Part shown: one piece after another, positions 8,669-16,947 of the stretch
Layout: each line of letters opens with the position of its first letter
How positions within the stretch are numbered: the stretch's first letter is position 1
Translations under genes and position numbers: made by a program
The notes under the pieces: model-generated
The model's database searches: none
What the model was told of the DNA's origin: nothing
Seen by the model: the letters and a program-made list of their open reading frames with translations, nothing else
Source: a virus
Direction: 5' to 3' (one strand)
IMG/VR virus record: IMGVR_UViG_3300042261_001794
Span: 1 to 46,051 of that record
Length of the DNA: 46,051 nt

Positions 8669-9886
8669 ATGAAAAAAGCACTAACTTTGATTTCAAAAAA
8701 TGTAAATAGTGGATTAAAAATATTAGAAAAAGTAATTGATCAAAACGTTAATCCAATAGATGTTTTATCTTTTTTATATATACAAGAAAACGATAACATT
8801 GCGACAAAAGGCATGAAAAGACAAGCCTTTATTAAAATAAAAAAACAACTTGATGACAATAACACCAATAACGATGAAATATCAACAGAATTAGAAAATG
8901 TTATTGATAGTTATTTTAATAATAAAGAAAAAATCTGTATAGATGATTATGAGACCATTATTTTTGATGCGGATAATACCATTTGGGAAGGCGAATGTGC
9001 TGCCAACTTAATAGCCCCATTTAAAGTAGAACAAGACATGTTAACGGATTCTCAAGGAAAACAAATTAGGCTCAAAGACGGAATTGTAGAAGTTTTAAAT
9101 AAATTAAGAGAATATGGTAAAAACATCGGATTAATTAGCAAATCCGAAAAAGAGAACATTGATTATCAAAATCAACCTATTATATTGGCTTTAAAAGCCT
9201 TTGGTTTATTAGATTTATTCAATAAAGAAATAGTTATTGATGGTAATTTACCAAAAAGCATTTTTATGCCAAAGGAACCGCATGTTTTATTTATTGATGA
9301 CAACATTGATAATTTAAATGACGTAGATGAACATACTAATGCCAGTGTTTTTAATGCAAAAAATATTAAAGAATATGAAAATGATTTGTTTGATTTCGAT
9401 TCAGACATAGAACCTTTAGAGGTTTTAGAATATGAAGAAGATGAGGATATTGATGAATTAACAAAAAATTTTCTTCAAGAAGATGATGAAGTAGCCATTC
9501 CGTTTTTAGATGGTGTCTTGATTAGAGCTAAAATAAAAAAAGCATCAAGAGACCATATTCCTGCATCGGAAATTCCTAAAAAACCAAATGGGAAAGGAGA
9601 ATATGAATTAGATCATATGAAACCAAAACATAAGGGAGGACAAGATAAAAAAGACAACCTTCAATGGATACCTAAAAATGAACACGAAAAAAAATCTAAA
9701 GATGAAGGTTCTTTTGAGTATGGTGGCGAAAAGAGACAAGATTTGTTTAAAAATGAAAAATCGTATCATAAATTCCAAAGTGATGCAGCCAAAGAAAAGA
9801 TAAATCAAGAAAAATCTAAACTTGGCGAAAAGGGGTTTAGCGATTTACAATCAGAACGAGCAAAGAAAAGATGGAACAAAAAATAA
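8669..9886 (+). CDS. HAD phosphatase fused to an HNH nuclease domain
   Basis: A 405-aa protein. Residues about 96-245 are a HAD hydrolase of the MDP-1/FkbH type: DxDxT nucleophile motif at D100-A-D102-N-T, a Ser/Lys motif in GLISKSEKE, and the acidic LFIDDNIDNL segment. After an acidic linker (about 245-275) comes an HNH nuclease-like domain with ELDH (313-316) and an Asn in KKDNLQW (N330), followed by a Lys-rich tail ending ERAKKRWNKK. The N-terminal 95 residues are helical and unassigned. HAD plus HNH suggests end-processing of nucleic acid, as in phosphatase-nuclease repair enzymes, but the substrate is unknown. The SD (ATGGAGAAA) is good and the gene overlaps the next by 16 nt. Confidence 0.78.
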   Translation: MKKALTLISKNVNSGLKILEKVIDQNVNPIDVLSFLYIQENDNIATKGMKRQAFIKIKKQLDDNNTNNDEISTELENVIDSYFNNKEKICIDDYETIIFDADNTIWEGECAANLIAPFKVEQDMLTDSQGKQIRLKDGIVEVLNKLREYGKNIGLISKSEKENIDYQNQPIILALKAFGLLDLFNKEIVIDGNLPKSIFMPKEPHVLFIDDNIDNLNDVDEHTNASVFNAKNIKEYENDLFDFDSDIEPLEVLEYEEDEDIDELTKNFLQEDDEVAIPFLDGVLIRAKIKKASRDHIPASEIPKKPNGKGEYELDHMKPKHKGGQDKKDNLQWIPKNEHEKKSKDEGSFEYGGEKRQDLFKNEKSYHKFQSDAAKEKINQEKSKLGEKGFSDLQSERAKKRWNKK

Positions 9887-10332
9887 AATATTTAGTTCAT
9901 GTTATTGATTCCGCTTCTATTTTTGAAAACTTAGATAATCAATGGAAACTAATAGAAAGTAAAGACCAAGACAATAATGTTTGTGAAATATTGTTGTCGG
10001 ATGCATTTTATTCTATTGAAGCATCTGATATTATGGATGTTTTAACAAATTTATCTAATATAATAAAAGTTAAAACTACAGATCAAGAAATTACATTAGC
10101 AGAATCATTGTTGAATACAAAAAACAAATTAAAAATATTTGATTTTGAATCTAAAAATGAACCAACAAGTTTACTTTCTTCATCTGATATTAAAAAAGTG
10201 GTTAATCCTTATTCTAAATATTTTTGTGCATCATGTCAAATAAAAATAGATGATAACACATCATCTTATTATGAATTACATGAAATATCATTTTATATTG
10301 TCGAAGAAAATAAAATTATGGATATTTCTTAA
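9871..10332 (+). CDS. Hypothetical protein with CASC motif
   Basis: A 153-aa protein, unrecognised. It begins 16 nt inside the HAD-HNH gene with a weak AAAGAAAAG ahead of the ATG, consistent with translational coupling. It is Ser/Asp/Asn-rich with alternating beta-like hydrophobics. A CASC pair near residues 117-120 is the only notable motif and could be half of a metal site. The downstream gene follows after 14 nt. Confidence 0.6.
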   Translation: MEQKIKYLVHVIDSASIFENLDNQWKLIESKDQDNNVCEILLSDAFYSIEASDIMDVLTNLSNIIKVKTTDQEITLAESLLNTKNKLKIFDFESKNEPTSLLSSSDIKKVVNPYSKYFCASCQIKIDDNTSSYYELHEISFYIVEENKIMDIS

Positions 10333-10346
10333 AGGTAAAGGTAAAA

Positions 10347-11204
10347 ATGAAATTTATTGTTGATTCTTATATTAAATCAAAAAACTATTCTGCATTTATT
10401 ATGTATATAAAATACTTACATAAATCAGATAAAATAGCAATTGCAGATTATATTGATTCTTTAGAAGAGGAAATAAAAAAAGAATTATATTACGGACTTT
10501 CTTGTATAAACGAAAATGTAGCAAACGAATTAAAATCTCTAACTACAAAAAAAGATAAAAAATTTTCAATTAATATTCTAGGTAAAGATTATAGTGCTAA
10601 TGAATTATATTTTGCATTAATGAGAGATCACCTTGTTTCTGCTGTCTTTTTAGATGAATTTATGCATAAATCAGAAGATGAACGAAATCGTTTAGTTTCT
10701 CAACTCATGGCAGAATGTCCTGAGCTTGAAAAAGAATTGAACGGTATAACAGAAGAGACTATAAAAAAGTACGATTTTACAGAAAACAAAAAAGAAGAAA
10801 CAAAAGAAGATGATATCTTTCTAAAAGAGTTTAATAAGTATAAGTATTTTATAGAAATTATCCTAGAGCTTTTAAAAACAAAAGAAGTTAGCGAAATGTC
10901 GGATAATTTATCAAATATAATTGATGAACTATCTGTTTTATTGGAAAAACCTGTTGACTCATTCTTCAACATGGTAGATGTTTTTACTTATGAAATTCAT
11001 AAATCAGCATTGGATAAAACACAAAGAGAAGCTGAAAATATTTGCCAATTTTACAATTATTTAATAAAAGGCGATAATAGAATACCAACTGATTTGGCTG
11101 ATAAAATAACATTGATTAAGGCACAAAGAATAATTGAAGATAGAGATATTCAAGATATTGAAAATTTATTAATTTCATTAAAAAAGGGACAAAAGAATGT
11201 TTGA
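10347..11204 (+). CDS. Helical acidic hypothetical protein
   Basis: A 285-aa protein, almost wholly helical by sequence, rich in Lys, Glu, Asp, Ile and Leu, with a charged Glu/Lys linker near residues 140-160. No catalytic motif or membrane segment is visible. AAAGG sites precede the ATG at suitable spacing. The 3' end overlaps the next gene by 8 nt. It could be a structural or adaptor protein; I cannot assign it. Confidence 0.62.
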   Translation: MKFIVDSYIKSKNYSAFIMYIKYLHKSDKIAIADYIDSLEEEIKKELYYGLSCINENVANELKSLTTKKDKKFSINILGKDYSANELYFALMRDHLVSAVFLDEFMHKSEDERNRLVSQLMAECPELEKELNGITEETIKKYDFTENKKEETKEDDIFLKEFNKYKYFIEIILELLKTKEVSEMSDNLSNIIDELSVLLEKPVDSFFNMVDVFTYEIHKSALDKTQREAENICQFYNYLIKGDNRIPTDLADKITLIKAQRIIEDRDIQDIENLLISLKKGQKNV

Positions 11205-11625
11205 TTTTTACAATGAATGTCCTTTTCCAATAAATATAAACGCAGACGAACTAATAGATAATAATACTGATCAAAAATATTTATTAGATTTAATTAATAA
11301 TGATGATTTATTAGGATTAAAAGATTTTTATGAGGATATGGTATCATTGTTTTTAAACAATAACTTTAAAAAAGGAATATTTGCAATTATACATGATGCT
11401 AAGGATATTTTAACTGATTTTGAGAACGATGATTATGTATTTCAAGATTTAAATATAGATTTATCTCACTTAAAAGGAATGACAAAAGATGATTTGCAAT
11501 TATTGATAATTCCTTTTAATGATATGGATGATTTAAAATGGTTTGGTTTGTTATATCATAAAACAAAATTAATAGAATATTGTATTGATGGAAAGATAAT
11601 TGGCTGTAATTACATATCTAAATAA
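11197..11625 (+). CDS. Small acidic hypothetical protein, last gene of the left operon
   Basis: A 142-aa protein rich in Asp, Asn and Leu, with repeated acidic patches and no recognised domain. The start is 8 nt inside the preceding gene, with AAGGG a few bases upstream, so it is probably translated by coupling. It is the final gene of the plus-strand run, because a hairpin terminator follows 24 nt after the stop. The two preceding genes have a similar composition and may form one functional set with it. Confidence 0.6.
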   Translation: MFDFYNECPFPININADELIDNNTDQKYLLDLINNDDLLGLKDFYEDMVSLFLNNNFKKGIFAIIHDAKDILTDFENDDYVFQDLNIDLSHLKGMTKDDLQLLIIPFNDMDDLKWFGLLYHKTKLIEYCIDGKIIGCNYISK

Positions 11626-11648
11626 AACAAAATGAATACTCTAAGATT

Positions 11649-11683
11649 TCCTCTGTTGATAACAAATCTACAGAGGATTTTTT
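11649..11683 (+). terminator. Rho-independent terminator ending the left operon
   Basis: The stem TCCTCTGT / ACAGAGGA (8 bp, 13-nt loop, 11649-11677) is followed by six T residues. Confidence 0.8.
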
Positions 11684-11733
11684 ATTTATATATAGGAAAA
11701 TATTGGTAGGTTTATATTTATAAGGAGTAATTT

Positions 11734-12495
11734 ATGCCTATCAAAAGACCTTCACAAAAGAATGTAAAGAAAACAAAAAAAGAAACAAAAATGGCTGTTT
11801 CACCCATGGTAAATCAAAGAAGGTATAAACCACAACTAAAAGCAAGAAACGATAAACAACAACAAGCAATTGATTGCATCGAAAAAAGCGATATATCATT
11901 TCTGTTGGGTCCGGCAGGAACTGGCAAAACGCACCTTGCTATTATGTATGGTATTATCGGATTTATGAATGGTAAATATGATAAATTAATTCTAACCAGA
12001 CCTGTGGTTGAAGCCGGTGAACATCTTGGCTTTCTTCCTGGAACCTTAGAAGAAAAAATAGAACCATATTTAAAACCATTGACTGATCATTTACATGATA
12101 ATTTTGATAAAGCTTATTTGGATGAAAAAATAATCAAAAAAGAAATTGAAGTTTGCCCATTGGCTTATATGAGAGGATCTACTTTTAAAAGAGCATGTGT
12201 TATTTGTGATGAAATGCAAAACGCAACCGATAAGCAATTAAAATTATTACTTACTCGTATTGGTGAAGGAACTAAAATTATAATAACTGCCGATCCTGAT
12301 CAATCAGACCTACCAAAATCTAATGATATAGATTTAATTGCTGAATTTTTATCAAAATCAGAAAGTATAAATCACATAATATTTAACGAAGAGGATTCGG
12401 TTAGACATCCATTAATTATAGAAATGCTTAAAATCTATAAAGAAATAGATGAATTTAAAAAGGAAAGAAGATTAAAAAGATTAAATAATGAATAG
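11734..12495 (+). CDS. phoH: PhoH-like P-loop ATPase
   Basis: A 253-aa protein of the PhoH family, ATPases linked to phosphate-starvation responses and RNA metabolism and common in phages. Walker A is GPAGTGKT at 59-66. The family signature TRPVVEAGEHLGFLPG lies at 88-103, and Walker B is DEMQN at 159-163. Length and domain content match short PhoH proteins without an N-terminal PIN or KH domain; the first 35 residues are a basic tail. AAGGAG sits 6 nt upstream of the ATG. It forms a single-gene unit between two terminators. Most phage PhoH proteins have no proven role in infection, so the function here is inferred from the family only. Confidence 0.92.
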   Translation: MPIKRPSQKNVKKTKKETKMAVSPMVNQRRYKPQLKARNDKQQQAIDCIEKSDISFLLGPAGTGKTHLAIMYGIIGFMNGKYDKLILTRPVVEAGEHLGFLPGTLEEKIEPYLKPLTDHLHDNFDKAYLDEKIIKKEIEVCPLAYMRGSTFKRACVICDEMQNATDKQLKLLLTRIGEGTKIIITADPDQSDLPKSNDIDLIAEFLSKSESINHIIFNEEDSVRHPLIIEMLKIYKEIDEFKKERRLKRLNNE

Positions 12496-12501
12496 AAAAC
12501 T

Positions 12502-12528
12502 AGGGCAGATTTAATTATCTGCCCTTTT
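12502..12528. terminator. Bidirectional terminator between convergent phoH and HNH genes
   Basis: The stem AGGGCAGAT / ATCTGCCCT (9 bp, 6-nt loop) is followed by TTT on the plus strand and by AGTTTTC on the minus strand. The stop codon of the minus-strand HNH gene lies in the loop. Confidence 0.82.
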
Positions 12529-13056
12529 AAAATAAAGTCCATTATTAATTTTATTTAATGCCTTTTCCAATCGCTTATCGCAAATCAATAAGTCTTCCAT
12601 TTTAGGCTCGAATGGTTTTCTTAAAAGCTTCATATCGGTTTCATGTAACAATTTATTGTCTTTTCTTGTATTACATTTTTCGCAACAAATGACAAGATTT
12701 GTCCATGTATTTCCTGGTGATGACGGATGACTTTTAGGAATAATATGATCAATAGTATTTTTTTTATTTTTTAAATCACATCCACAATATTGACATTGAA
12801 ATTTATCTCTTAAAAGCAGATTTCTTCTATTTAATTTCACCCTTTTTCTAGGTATGTATATATATTTCCTTAAAGCCATAATTACTGGTTTTTTTATACC
12901 TAAGTTTGGATGTATTATTTCGCCATCTTCTTCAGTCTCTACGACAATAGCTTTATTTGCTAAATAAAGACCTACGGCTCTCACAAAAGAAATAAATGAA
13001 TTAACTGTGTGATCAGCATTTAATAATACAATTGACTTATTTTTTGTATTTTTCAT
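12511..13056 (-). CDS. HNH endonuclease with two CxxC zinc pairs
   Basis: A 181-aa HNH nuclease. Zinc pairs are C88/C91 and C125/C128. The active-site core is D103-H104, with N120 and N129 completing the HNH pattern (TIDHIIPKSH, then TNLVICCEKCNTRK). The layout matches the common stand-alone HNH enzymes that nick or cut double-stranded DNA. The N-terminal 80 residues resemble the accessory region of such bacterial and phage proteins. The SD is poor (AAGG). The gene is flanked by a terminator on each side and transcribed against phoH, so it may be a mobile homing-type insert, though it does not interrupt a visible gene. Confidence 0.82.
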   Translation of the reverse strand: MKNTKNKSIVLLNADHTVNSFISFVRAVGLYLANKAIVVETEEDGEIIHPNLGIKKPVIMALRKYIYIPRKRVKLNRRNLLLRDKFQCQYCGCDLKNKKNTIDHIIPKSHPSSPGNTWTNLVICCEKCNTRKDNKLLHETDMKLLRKPFEPKMEDLLICDKRLEKALNKINNGLYFKRADN

Positions 13057-13093
13057 TTTTTTAGCCTTTTTAAATTATACGATATAATAAAAA

Positions 13094-13121
13094 TGCCCCA
13101 CCTAAACCAATAAGTGGGGCA
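13094..13121 (-). terminator. Rho-independent terminator of the zinc-ribbon protein gene
   Basis: The stem TGCCCCAC / GTGGGGCA (8 bp, 12-nt loop) is followed on the minus strand by TTTTTATT. It lies 24 nt past the stop of the gene at 13145-13939. Confidence 0.85.
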
Positions 13122-13144
13122 CAGTTCAAAATTTTAATAACAGT

Positions 13145-13939
13145 CTATTCAATTAGCATTTTTACTATCACGTCTAAAGAGTTTCCACACTTCATACAAT
13201 AATTTGAATTATAAGTATTTTTTTGTCCACATATTGTGCAATAAATATTTTTAGTTTCTTTAACCGTGGCTGGTTTTTGTGCCCCTTTTAACCACAACAC
13301 TACTTCGTAACTAATTTTTTCTAATTTACCAATACTTCCATATTTAAATAGTTGACTTGATGAGGTTCCTTCAACTGTTGCTCCGCTTGTTGTTTCTTCT
13401 TCAAGACTGTAATCTTGTGTGTTATATGAAACAGAATCACAAGAACAAGTAGACATCTTTTTTGAAAATAAAGAAGAAGAAGCGCCTTTTGAATCATATT
13501 CAAATCTAGAAATTTCCCTTGCGGAGTATTCGGATGGCATTGATTTTGTAATTGTTTTTTTTCTTACAATAATTTCTCTTTCTTCTTCTAATTTAAACAC
13601 AACAGAAACCTTTCCATTTTCTGAAGATGTTGGATCTTGCACACGTCCATCAGATTTTGCTGGAACAAATTCCAACTTATTTCCTTTGTTTAGATTACCA
13701 TCAAGACAAAAACGTTCAACATCAACAAAACCTTTAGCTGGAACAATAATATCATAACCACCTAAAATATCAGTTCCATCAATTTTAATTCGTGCTATTG
13801 CCGATCGATTATGTGTGTTTTTTAACCTTAATGAATAATTAGAATAGAAGGGAAGAAAAACCTCTCCATTTTTAGACTCTCTTAAAATTTCGCCATTGGC
13901 GTTTTTTACTGCGATAACAAAACCATTACTATACATCAT
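13145..13939 (-). CDS. Beta-rich protein with C-terminal zinc ribbon
   Basis: A 264-aa protein. Residues 1-120 look like a beta-sandwich (ANGEILRE, EVFLPFYSNYSLRLKN, IARIKIDG), a pattern I associate loosely with phage and bacterial surface proteins but cannot name. A Ser/Thr-rich middle (about 150-200) is probably flexible. The C-terminus has two CxxC pairs (CTIC and CMKC, about residues 231-250), a rubredoxin-like zinc ribbon. AAAGGAG precedes tandem ATG codons. It has its own terminator and a 152-nt divergent region upstream, so it is likely an independently transcribed gene. A virion surface role is only a guess. Confidence 0.68.
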   Translation of the reverse strand: MMYSNGFVIAVKNANGEILRESKNGEVFLPFYSNYSLRLKNTHNRSAIARIKIDGTDILGGYDIIVPAKGFVDVERFCLDGNLNKGNKLEFVPAKSDGRVQDPTSSENGKVSVVFKLEEEREIIVRKKTITKSMPSEYSAREISRFEYDSKGASSSLFSKKMSTCSCDSVSYNTQDYSLEEETTSGATVEGTSSSQLFKYGSIGKLEKISYEVVLWLKGAQKPATVKETKNIYCTICGQKNTYNSNYCMKCGNSLDVIVKMLIE

Positions 13940-13970
13940 TTTTATGATCTCCTTTTATAAAAACCGATCC

Positions 13971-14004
13971 ACCGGATAAGGACCGCATATTATTTTAATC
14001 CGGT
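13971..14004. promoter_or_regulatory. Inverted repeat in a divergent intergenic region
   Basis: ACCGGAT and ATCCGGT arms (7 bp, 20-nt loop) lie between the divergent genes at 13939 and 14092. This could be an operator or leader structure. No convincing sigma70 promoter was found beside it. Confidence 0.3.
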
Positions 14005-14091
14005 TAGTAGACAACGTTGTGAACATTAATACGATTTGTGCAGGATGTTTTCTAAAAAAAATTTAATAAAATAAAAGAGAGGGTCAACAAT

Positions 14092-14349
14092 ATGGATGAA
14101 AAACAAAAAAATTTAGAACCTGAAAAAAAAGATGAAGATTCATTGATGGAAGAATATATTCACTGGAGAGCATTAAACCCTGAAAACCCTTTGTTTTTAC
14201 CTGAAGGTTCTGTAAGGGCAATTATTATTATTTATCTATTAACAATGTTGTTTTATTTTATATCTCATAATTTACTCATTCAAGATTGGATTAAAGATTT
14301 AACAATAATGAGTGTTGGTTTTTATTTTGGCGGAAGAACAAAAAAATAA
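14092..14349 (+). CDS. Small membrane protein
   Basis: An 85-aa protein with a charged cytosolic N-terminus (about 1-45, Glu/Lys-rich), a hydrophobic segment AIIIIYLLTMLFYFI (about 48-62), and a second, weaker hydrophobic stretch before a short GGRTKK tail. This gives one or two membrane spans with a positive C-terminus. Size and topology would suit a holin-like or membrane-anchored accessory protein, but no lysis genes are nearby and no family motif is seen. GAGAGG lies upstream of the ATG. It is a single plus-strand gene between minus-strand genes. Confidence 0.6.
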   Translation: MDEKQKNLEPEKKDEDSLMEEYIHWRALNPENPLFLPEGSVRAIIIIYLLTMLFYFISHNLLIQDWIKDLTIMSVGFYFGGRTKK

Positions 14350-14350
14350 A

Positions 14351-15160
14351 TTAATATGAATTTCTATATTTTTTTCTTTTATCTACCCATTCACCTATTT
14401 CTTGAATATTAAACCACCATTCTTTTTGTTTATTCATCACATATAAATCAAATATTGAATTATTTAATATTTCTTCTTTACTGGAATTTTTTGATAATTC
14501 CACCAATATGCATAGGAATTCAGACCAACATCTAATTGTTTTTGACGATAACGTTCCTGGGCAATACCTTACTTCAATTCTGTCAATTTTATTTTTTACT
14601 ATTCTTAAATTTATACCCGTTAATTGACGATAATGATTATCATGATCTGTTACGAGTTGCTTGAATCCTTTATTTTTTAAATTTATATCATTTATACATA
14701 TTTCATTAGTTAAAAGTTTTAAATAAGGGCTTTTAGATCTGTTTTTGTTAAACAATGACATTATTAAACACTCATTAACATAAAATATTAAAAATAATTT
14801 TTCAATTTCAGATTTTGTAAAGTCGTTAATAGATATATGAACATGCAAACCACAATCAGAAAAATTAAAAAGATGCTTTCCAACATTCATCATGAAGTTT
14901 TCCATAACAAATGAGACCTTACAAATATCTTCATATGTACATGGAATAGCTGGGGTAGTAATTTCGTATCCACATGAATCAGTTTTTAATGCCCAATCCA
15001 GCTTTGAAGAGGTTTTTTTAAATGAAAAATTTTGATTATTTAATTCTTTTGAAAAAAATGGTGTGAAAAATACATGTGCATCGTCAAGAGTTTCTAATCT
15101 TTTCTTACGATAAAAAAAGTTCTCACTTCCAAACTCGAACTCTATTCCTATTGTACGCAT
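14351..15160 (-). CDS. Putative amidoligase (COOH-NH2 ligase)
   Basis: A 269-aa protein with the amidoligase pattern of a glutamine-synthetase-like ATP-dependent COOH-NH2 ligase. The N-terminal GIEFEF carries acidic metal ligands E7 and E9. DSCGYEITTP (61-70) carries E66. GLHVHIS (104-110) carries H106 and H108. Family members are proposed to form amide bonds on peptides or cell-wall components and occur in phages and conjugative elements. The substrate here is unknown. The start codon and SD lie within a perfect hairpin (separate entry), suggesting translational control. The 3' end abuts the small membrane protein gene on the opposite strand. Confidence 0.8.
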   Translation of the reverse strand: MRTIGIEFEFGSENFFYRKKRLETLDDAHVFFTPFFSKELNNQNFSFKKTSSKLDWALKTDSCGYEITTPAIPCTYEDICKVSFVMENFMMNVGKHLFNFSDCGLHVHISINDFTKSEIEKLFLIFYVNECLIMSLFNKNRSKSPYLKLLTNEICINDINLKNKGFKQLVTDHDNHYRQLTGINLRIVKNKIDRIEVRYCPGTLSSKTIRCWSEFLCILVELSKNSSKEEILNNSIFDLYVMNKQKEWWFNIQEIGEWVDKRKKYRNSY

Positions 15161-15183
15161 GATAGAATCCTCTATCTATCATG
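15158..15183 (-). promoter_or_regulatory. Hairpin enclosing SD and start codon of the amidoligase gene
   Basis: A perfect 9-bp inverted repeat (CATGATAGA / TCTATCATG) has an 8-nt loop. In the mRNA the loop holds AGAGGA (the SD) and the 3' arm holds the AUG. Folding could hide the start codon while exposing the SD. Confidence 0.45.
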
Positions 15184-15214
15184 TTCTTGTTATGTGTGGA
15201 AAATTTCCTTTATA

Positions 15215-15257
15215 AAAAAAGATCCTCTAACTATTATGAGGTTAGAGGATCTTTTTT
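15215..15257 (-). terminator. Strong (near-symmetric) Rho-independent terminator
   Basis: A perfect 17-bp stem (AAAAAAGATCCTCTAAC / GTTAGAGGATCTTTTTT, 9-nt loop) ends the minus-strand gene at 15274-15702, with a T7 tract on that strand. It would work in either direction. Confidence 0.9.
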
Positions 15258-15273
15258 GCTGTTTGTCTTTTGC

Positions 15274-15702
15274 TTACTTTTTTCCGCTGGCGACGGCAGT
15301 TGCAGCTTGAGGTTGTTGTTCTTCCATTCCAATCACCTTGATCCCAGGGATGACAGATAATTGGGATGACTGAGGAACATGAACAGTCATACTGGGGACG
15401 AGCGAAGTAATGAAAACAAATTTGGCAACTTCGGTATCGAAGGTAATGTGATGTTGCAAAAAACCTTCCGAAGGGGCTTTCTCCACATAGATGTCCTTCG
15501 CCCCTTGTTTGGTAAAAATCGTCAAGGATGCCCGTTCCGTTTGCTGCTGACCCTGAGAATTCTGACGGCGTGTATATTGGCGTTTTGGGCGTTGTTCACC
15601 GGGAAGTAAAGCGCGTCCTTGCCCCTGCTGTCCTTGTTGTCCCTGCTGTTTTTTACCAGATCCTGGTGGTCTTCCGGGTTTTCTTCCTTGATTAGATACC
15701 AT
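15274..15702 (-). CDS. Probably abundant protein with AT-hook-like basic tail
   Basis: A 142-aa protein, unrecognised. Residues 1-50 are Gly/Gln/Arg/Lys/Pro-rich and include GRKPGRPPGSGKK (6-18), resembling an AT-hook. Residues about 55-125 look like a compact beta-rich domain, and the C-terminus is an Ala/Gln-rich tail. Codon use is visibly more GC-rich than in the neighbours, a trait shared here only with the capsid genes, which suggests high expression. Supporting this are a sigma70-like promoter at 15789-15817, a 5' hairpin (15758-15780), the SD GGGAGGTG and a 17-bp terminator, all for one gene. It could be an abundant DNA-binding or capsid-associated protein. Confidence 0.72.
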   Translation of the reverse strand: MVSNQGRKPGRPPGSGKKQQGQQGQQGQGRALLPGEQRPKRQYTRRQNSQGQQQTERASLTIFTKQGAKDIYVEKAPSEGFLQHHITFDTEVAKFVFITSLVPSMTVHVPQSSQLSVIPGIKVIGMEEQQPQAATAVASGKK

Positions 15703-15788
15703 AAAACACCTCCCAAAAGGTTTTGTTCAAAATTCAAGAAGGTTTTCAAATAACAAGAAGGGCGGCTTAACTTTGCCCTTATGTAACT

Positions 15789-15817
15789 ATTAAAATATTT
15801 TTAGGTAAAAATGTCAA
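15789..15817 (-). promoter_or_regulatory. Sigma70-type promoter for the 15274-15702 gene
   Basis: On the minus strand, TTGACA (plus 15812-15817) is separated by exactly 17 nt from TTTAAT (plus 15789-15794). Expected transcription begins near 15782, just before an AAGGGC / GCCCTT hairpin (15758-15780) that could protect the mRNA 5' end. Confidence 0.75.
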
Positions 15818-15916
15818 ACTAAAAAATCAAAAAATGAGAAAAAACATTTCAAGGGAATAGGGAATCGTATTTAGAATTATATAACTGTATAACCCACTTT
15901 TTTAGGAGTAATCAAT

Positions 15917-16816
15917 ATGACAGATAGATTAGATGGCGGATTAGCCGATAATAAATATAAAAAAATTTTTAATAAAAAACAACTTGAAAAAGGAACTAAA
16001 GTTGAACAAGAACATACAAAAGACAAGGACTTAGCAGAGGAAATCGCCTCAGATCATCTTGTTGAAGATCCCGTTTACTATGACCATTTACAGAAAATGG
16101 AAGAAAAATATCAAAAAAAGAAATCCATAAATAATTTCAATTTTAAAAAGTTAATAGCTGATCGTATTGATGATAATTTACCACAATATGTCAAAAATAA
16201 CCAACATGTTCTTAATGATATGGAAAAATTAGAGAATGAATATTTCCCTTATTATTACGCTCAAGATGGTGATGACATAGATGACGATATGGGGCAACCA
16301 GGGGCTGTTGGTGTTGGTATTTTTGATGATCAAAATAAAATCAATGGTTGGTTATATGGTTATAAATTTATTTATAATGATAACGCACAAGGTGTTTTAA
16401 ATTTAGATAATTTAACATGTTATTCTGATGAGTGTAAAGATCCTAAGTTTATAGATAACATAAAAAAATTATGTAAAAAGAAAAAAATACTTTATGTTTC
16501 AAACTTTATGATAGAAAAAGGAAAAAGAAATAATATTAATAATGTTCTTGTTGAATTTTTAAACAAAGTAAGACAAACCAATTATCAATATCTTGGATTC
16601 GATGCTTTATCAGATACATATCGATTAATTTTTAAAAACGGACAACCAAGACAGGATCGATTAGATAAATATGGCTTAGAATTAATTTGCGCAATACAAA
16701 ACGATGAATCAACTCTCATTCTTATGAAGTTAAAAAATACAGATAATCCAAAGAATTGGTATGATTTTTTTAAAATAAAAAGCTATACGGAACTATTAAA
16801 AAAAAAGCACAATTAA
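15917..16816 (+). CDS. DUF5661 protein, upstream part of a frameshifted gene
   Basis: A 299-aa ORF. Residues 1-65 match DUF5661 (GTKVEQEHTKDKDLAEEIA followed by DHLVEDPVYYDHL), a short helical module found in phage and bacterial proteins. Residues about 175-270 have a mixed alpha/beta pattern loosely like a GNAT acetyltransferase, but this is weak. AGGAG lies upstream of the ATG. The ORF ends just after A AAA AAG in its reading phase. Shifting to the -1 frame there would continue directly into the 1168-codon ORF, giving about 1512 aa. The stop may therefore be bypassed, or the A-run miscounted. Confidence 0.75.
   Translation: MTDRLDGGLADNKYKKIFNKKQLEKGTKVEQEHTKDKDLAEEIASDHLVEDPVYYDHLQKMEEKYQKKKSINNFNFKKLIADRIDDNLPQYVKNNQHVLNDMEKLENEYFPYYYAQDGDDIDDDMGQPGAVGVGIFDDQNKINGWLYGYKFIYNDNAQGVLNLDNLTCYSDECKDPKFIDNIKKLCKKKKILYVSNFMIEKGKRNNINNVLVEFLNKVRQTNYQYLGFDALSDTYRLIFKNGQPRQDRLDKYGLELICAIQNDESTLILMKLKNTDNPKNWYDFFKIKSYTELLKKKHN
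16798..16807 (+). other. Candidate -1 frameshift site (A-run, A AAA AAG)
   Basis: Nine A residues (16798-16806) are followed by G. In the upstream frame the heptamer reads A|AAA|AAG (16801-16807), the type of slippery site used in dnaX. A -1 slip leads to GCA and an open frame through 20454. No clear downstream hairpin or upstream SD stimulator was seen. Confidence 0.55.
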
Positions 16817-16947
16817 ACAATACTAATGAAAAGATAGATTTTATAAAACAAAATATAAGTAATATAAATTCAGATGAAAATACATATAACACAATTGTAC
16901 AGAATATAAACGATATTCTTGGAAATGGTATTGCACCTATTGTTCAC

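Noticed and set aside
13419-13757. Plus-strand 112-codon frame
   Set aside because: It is antisense to the well-supported zinc-ribbon gene and has no SD.
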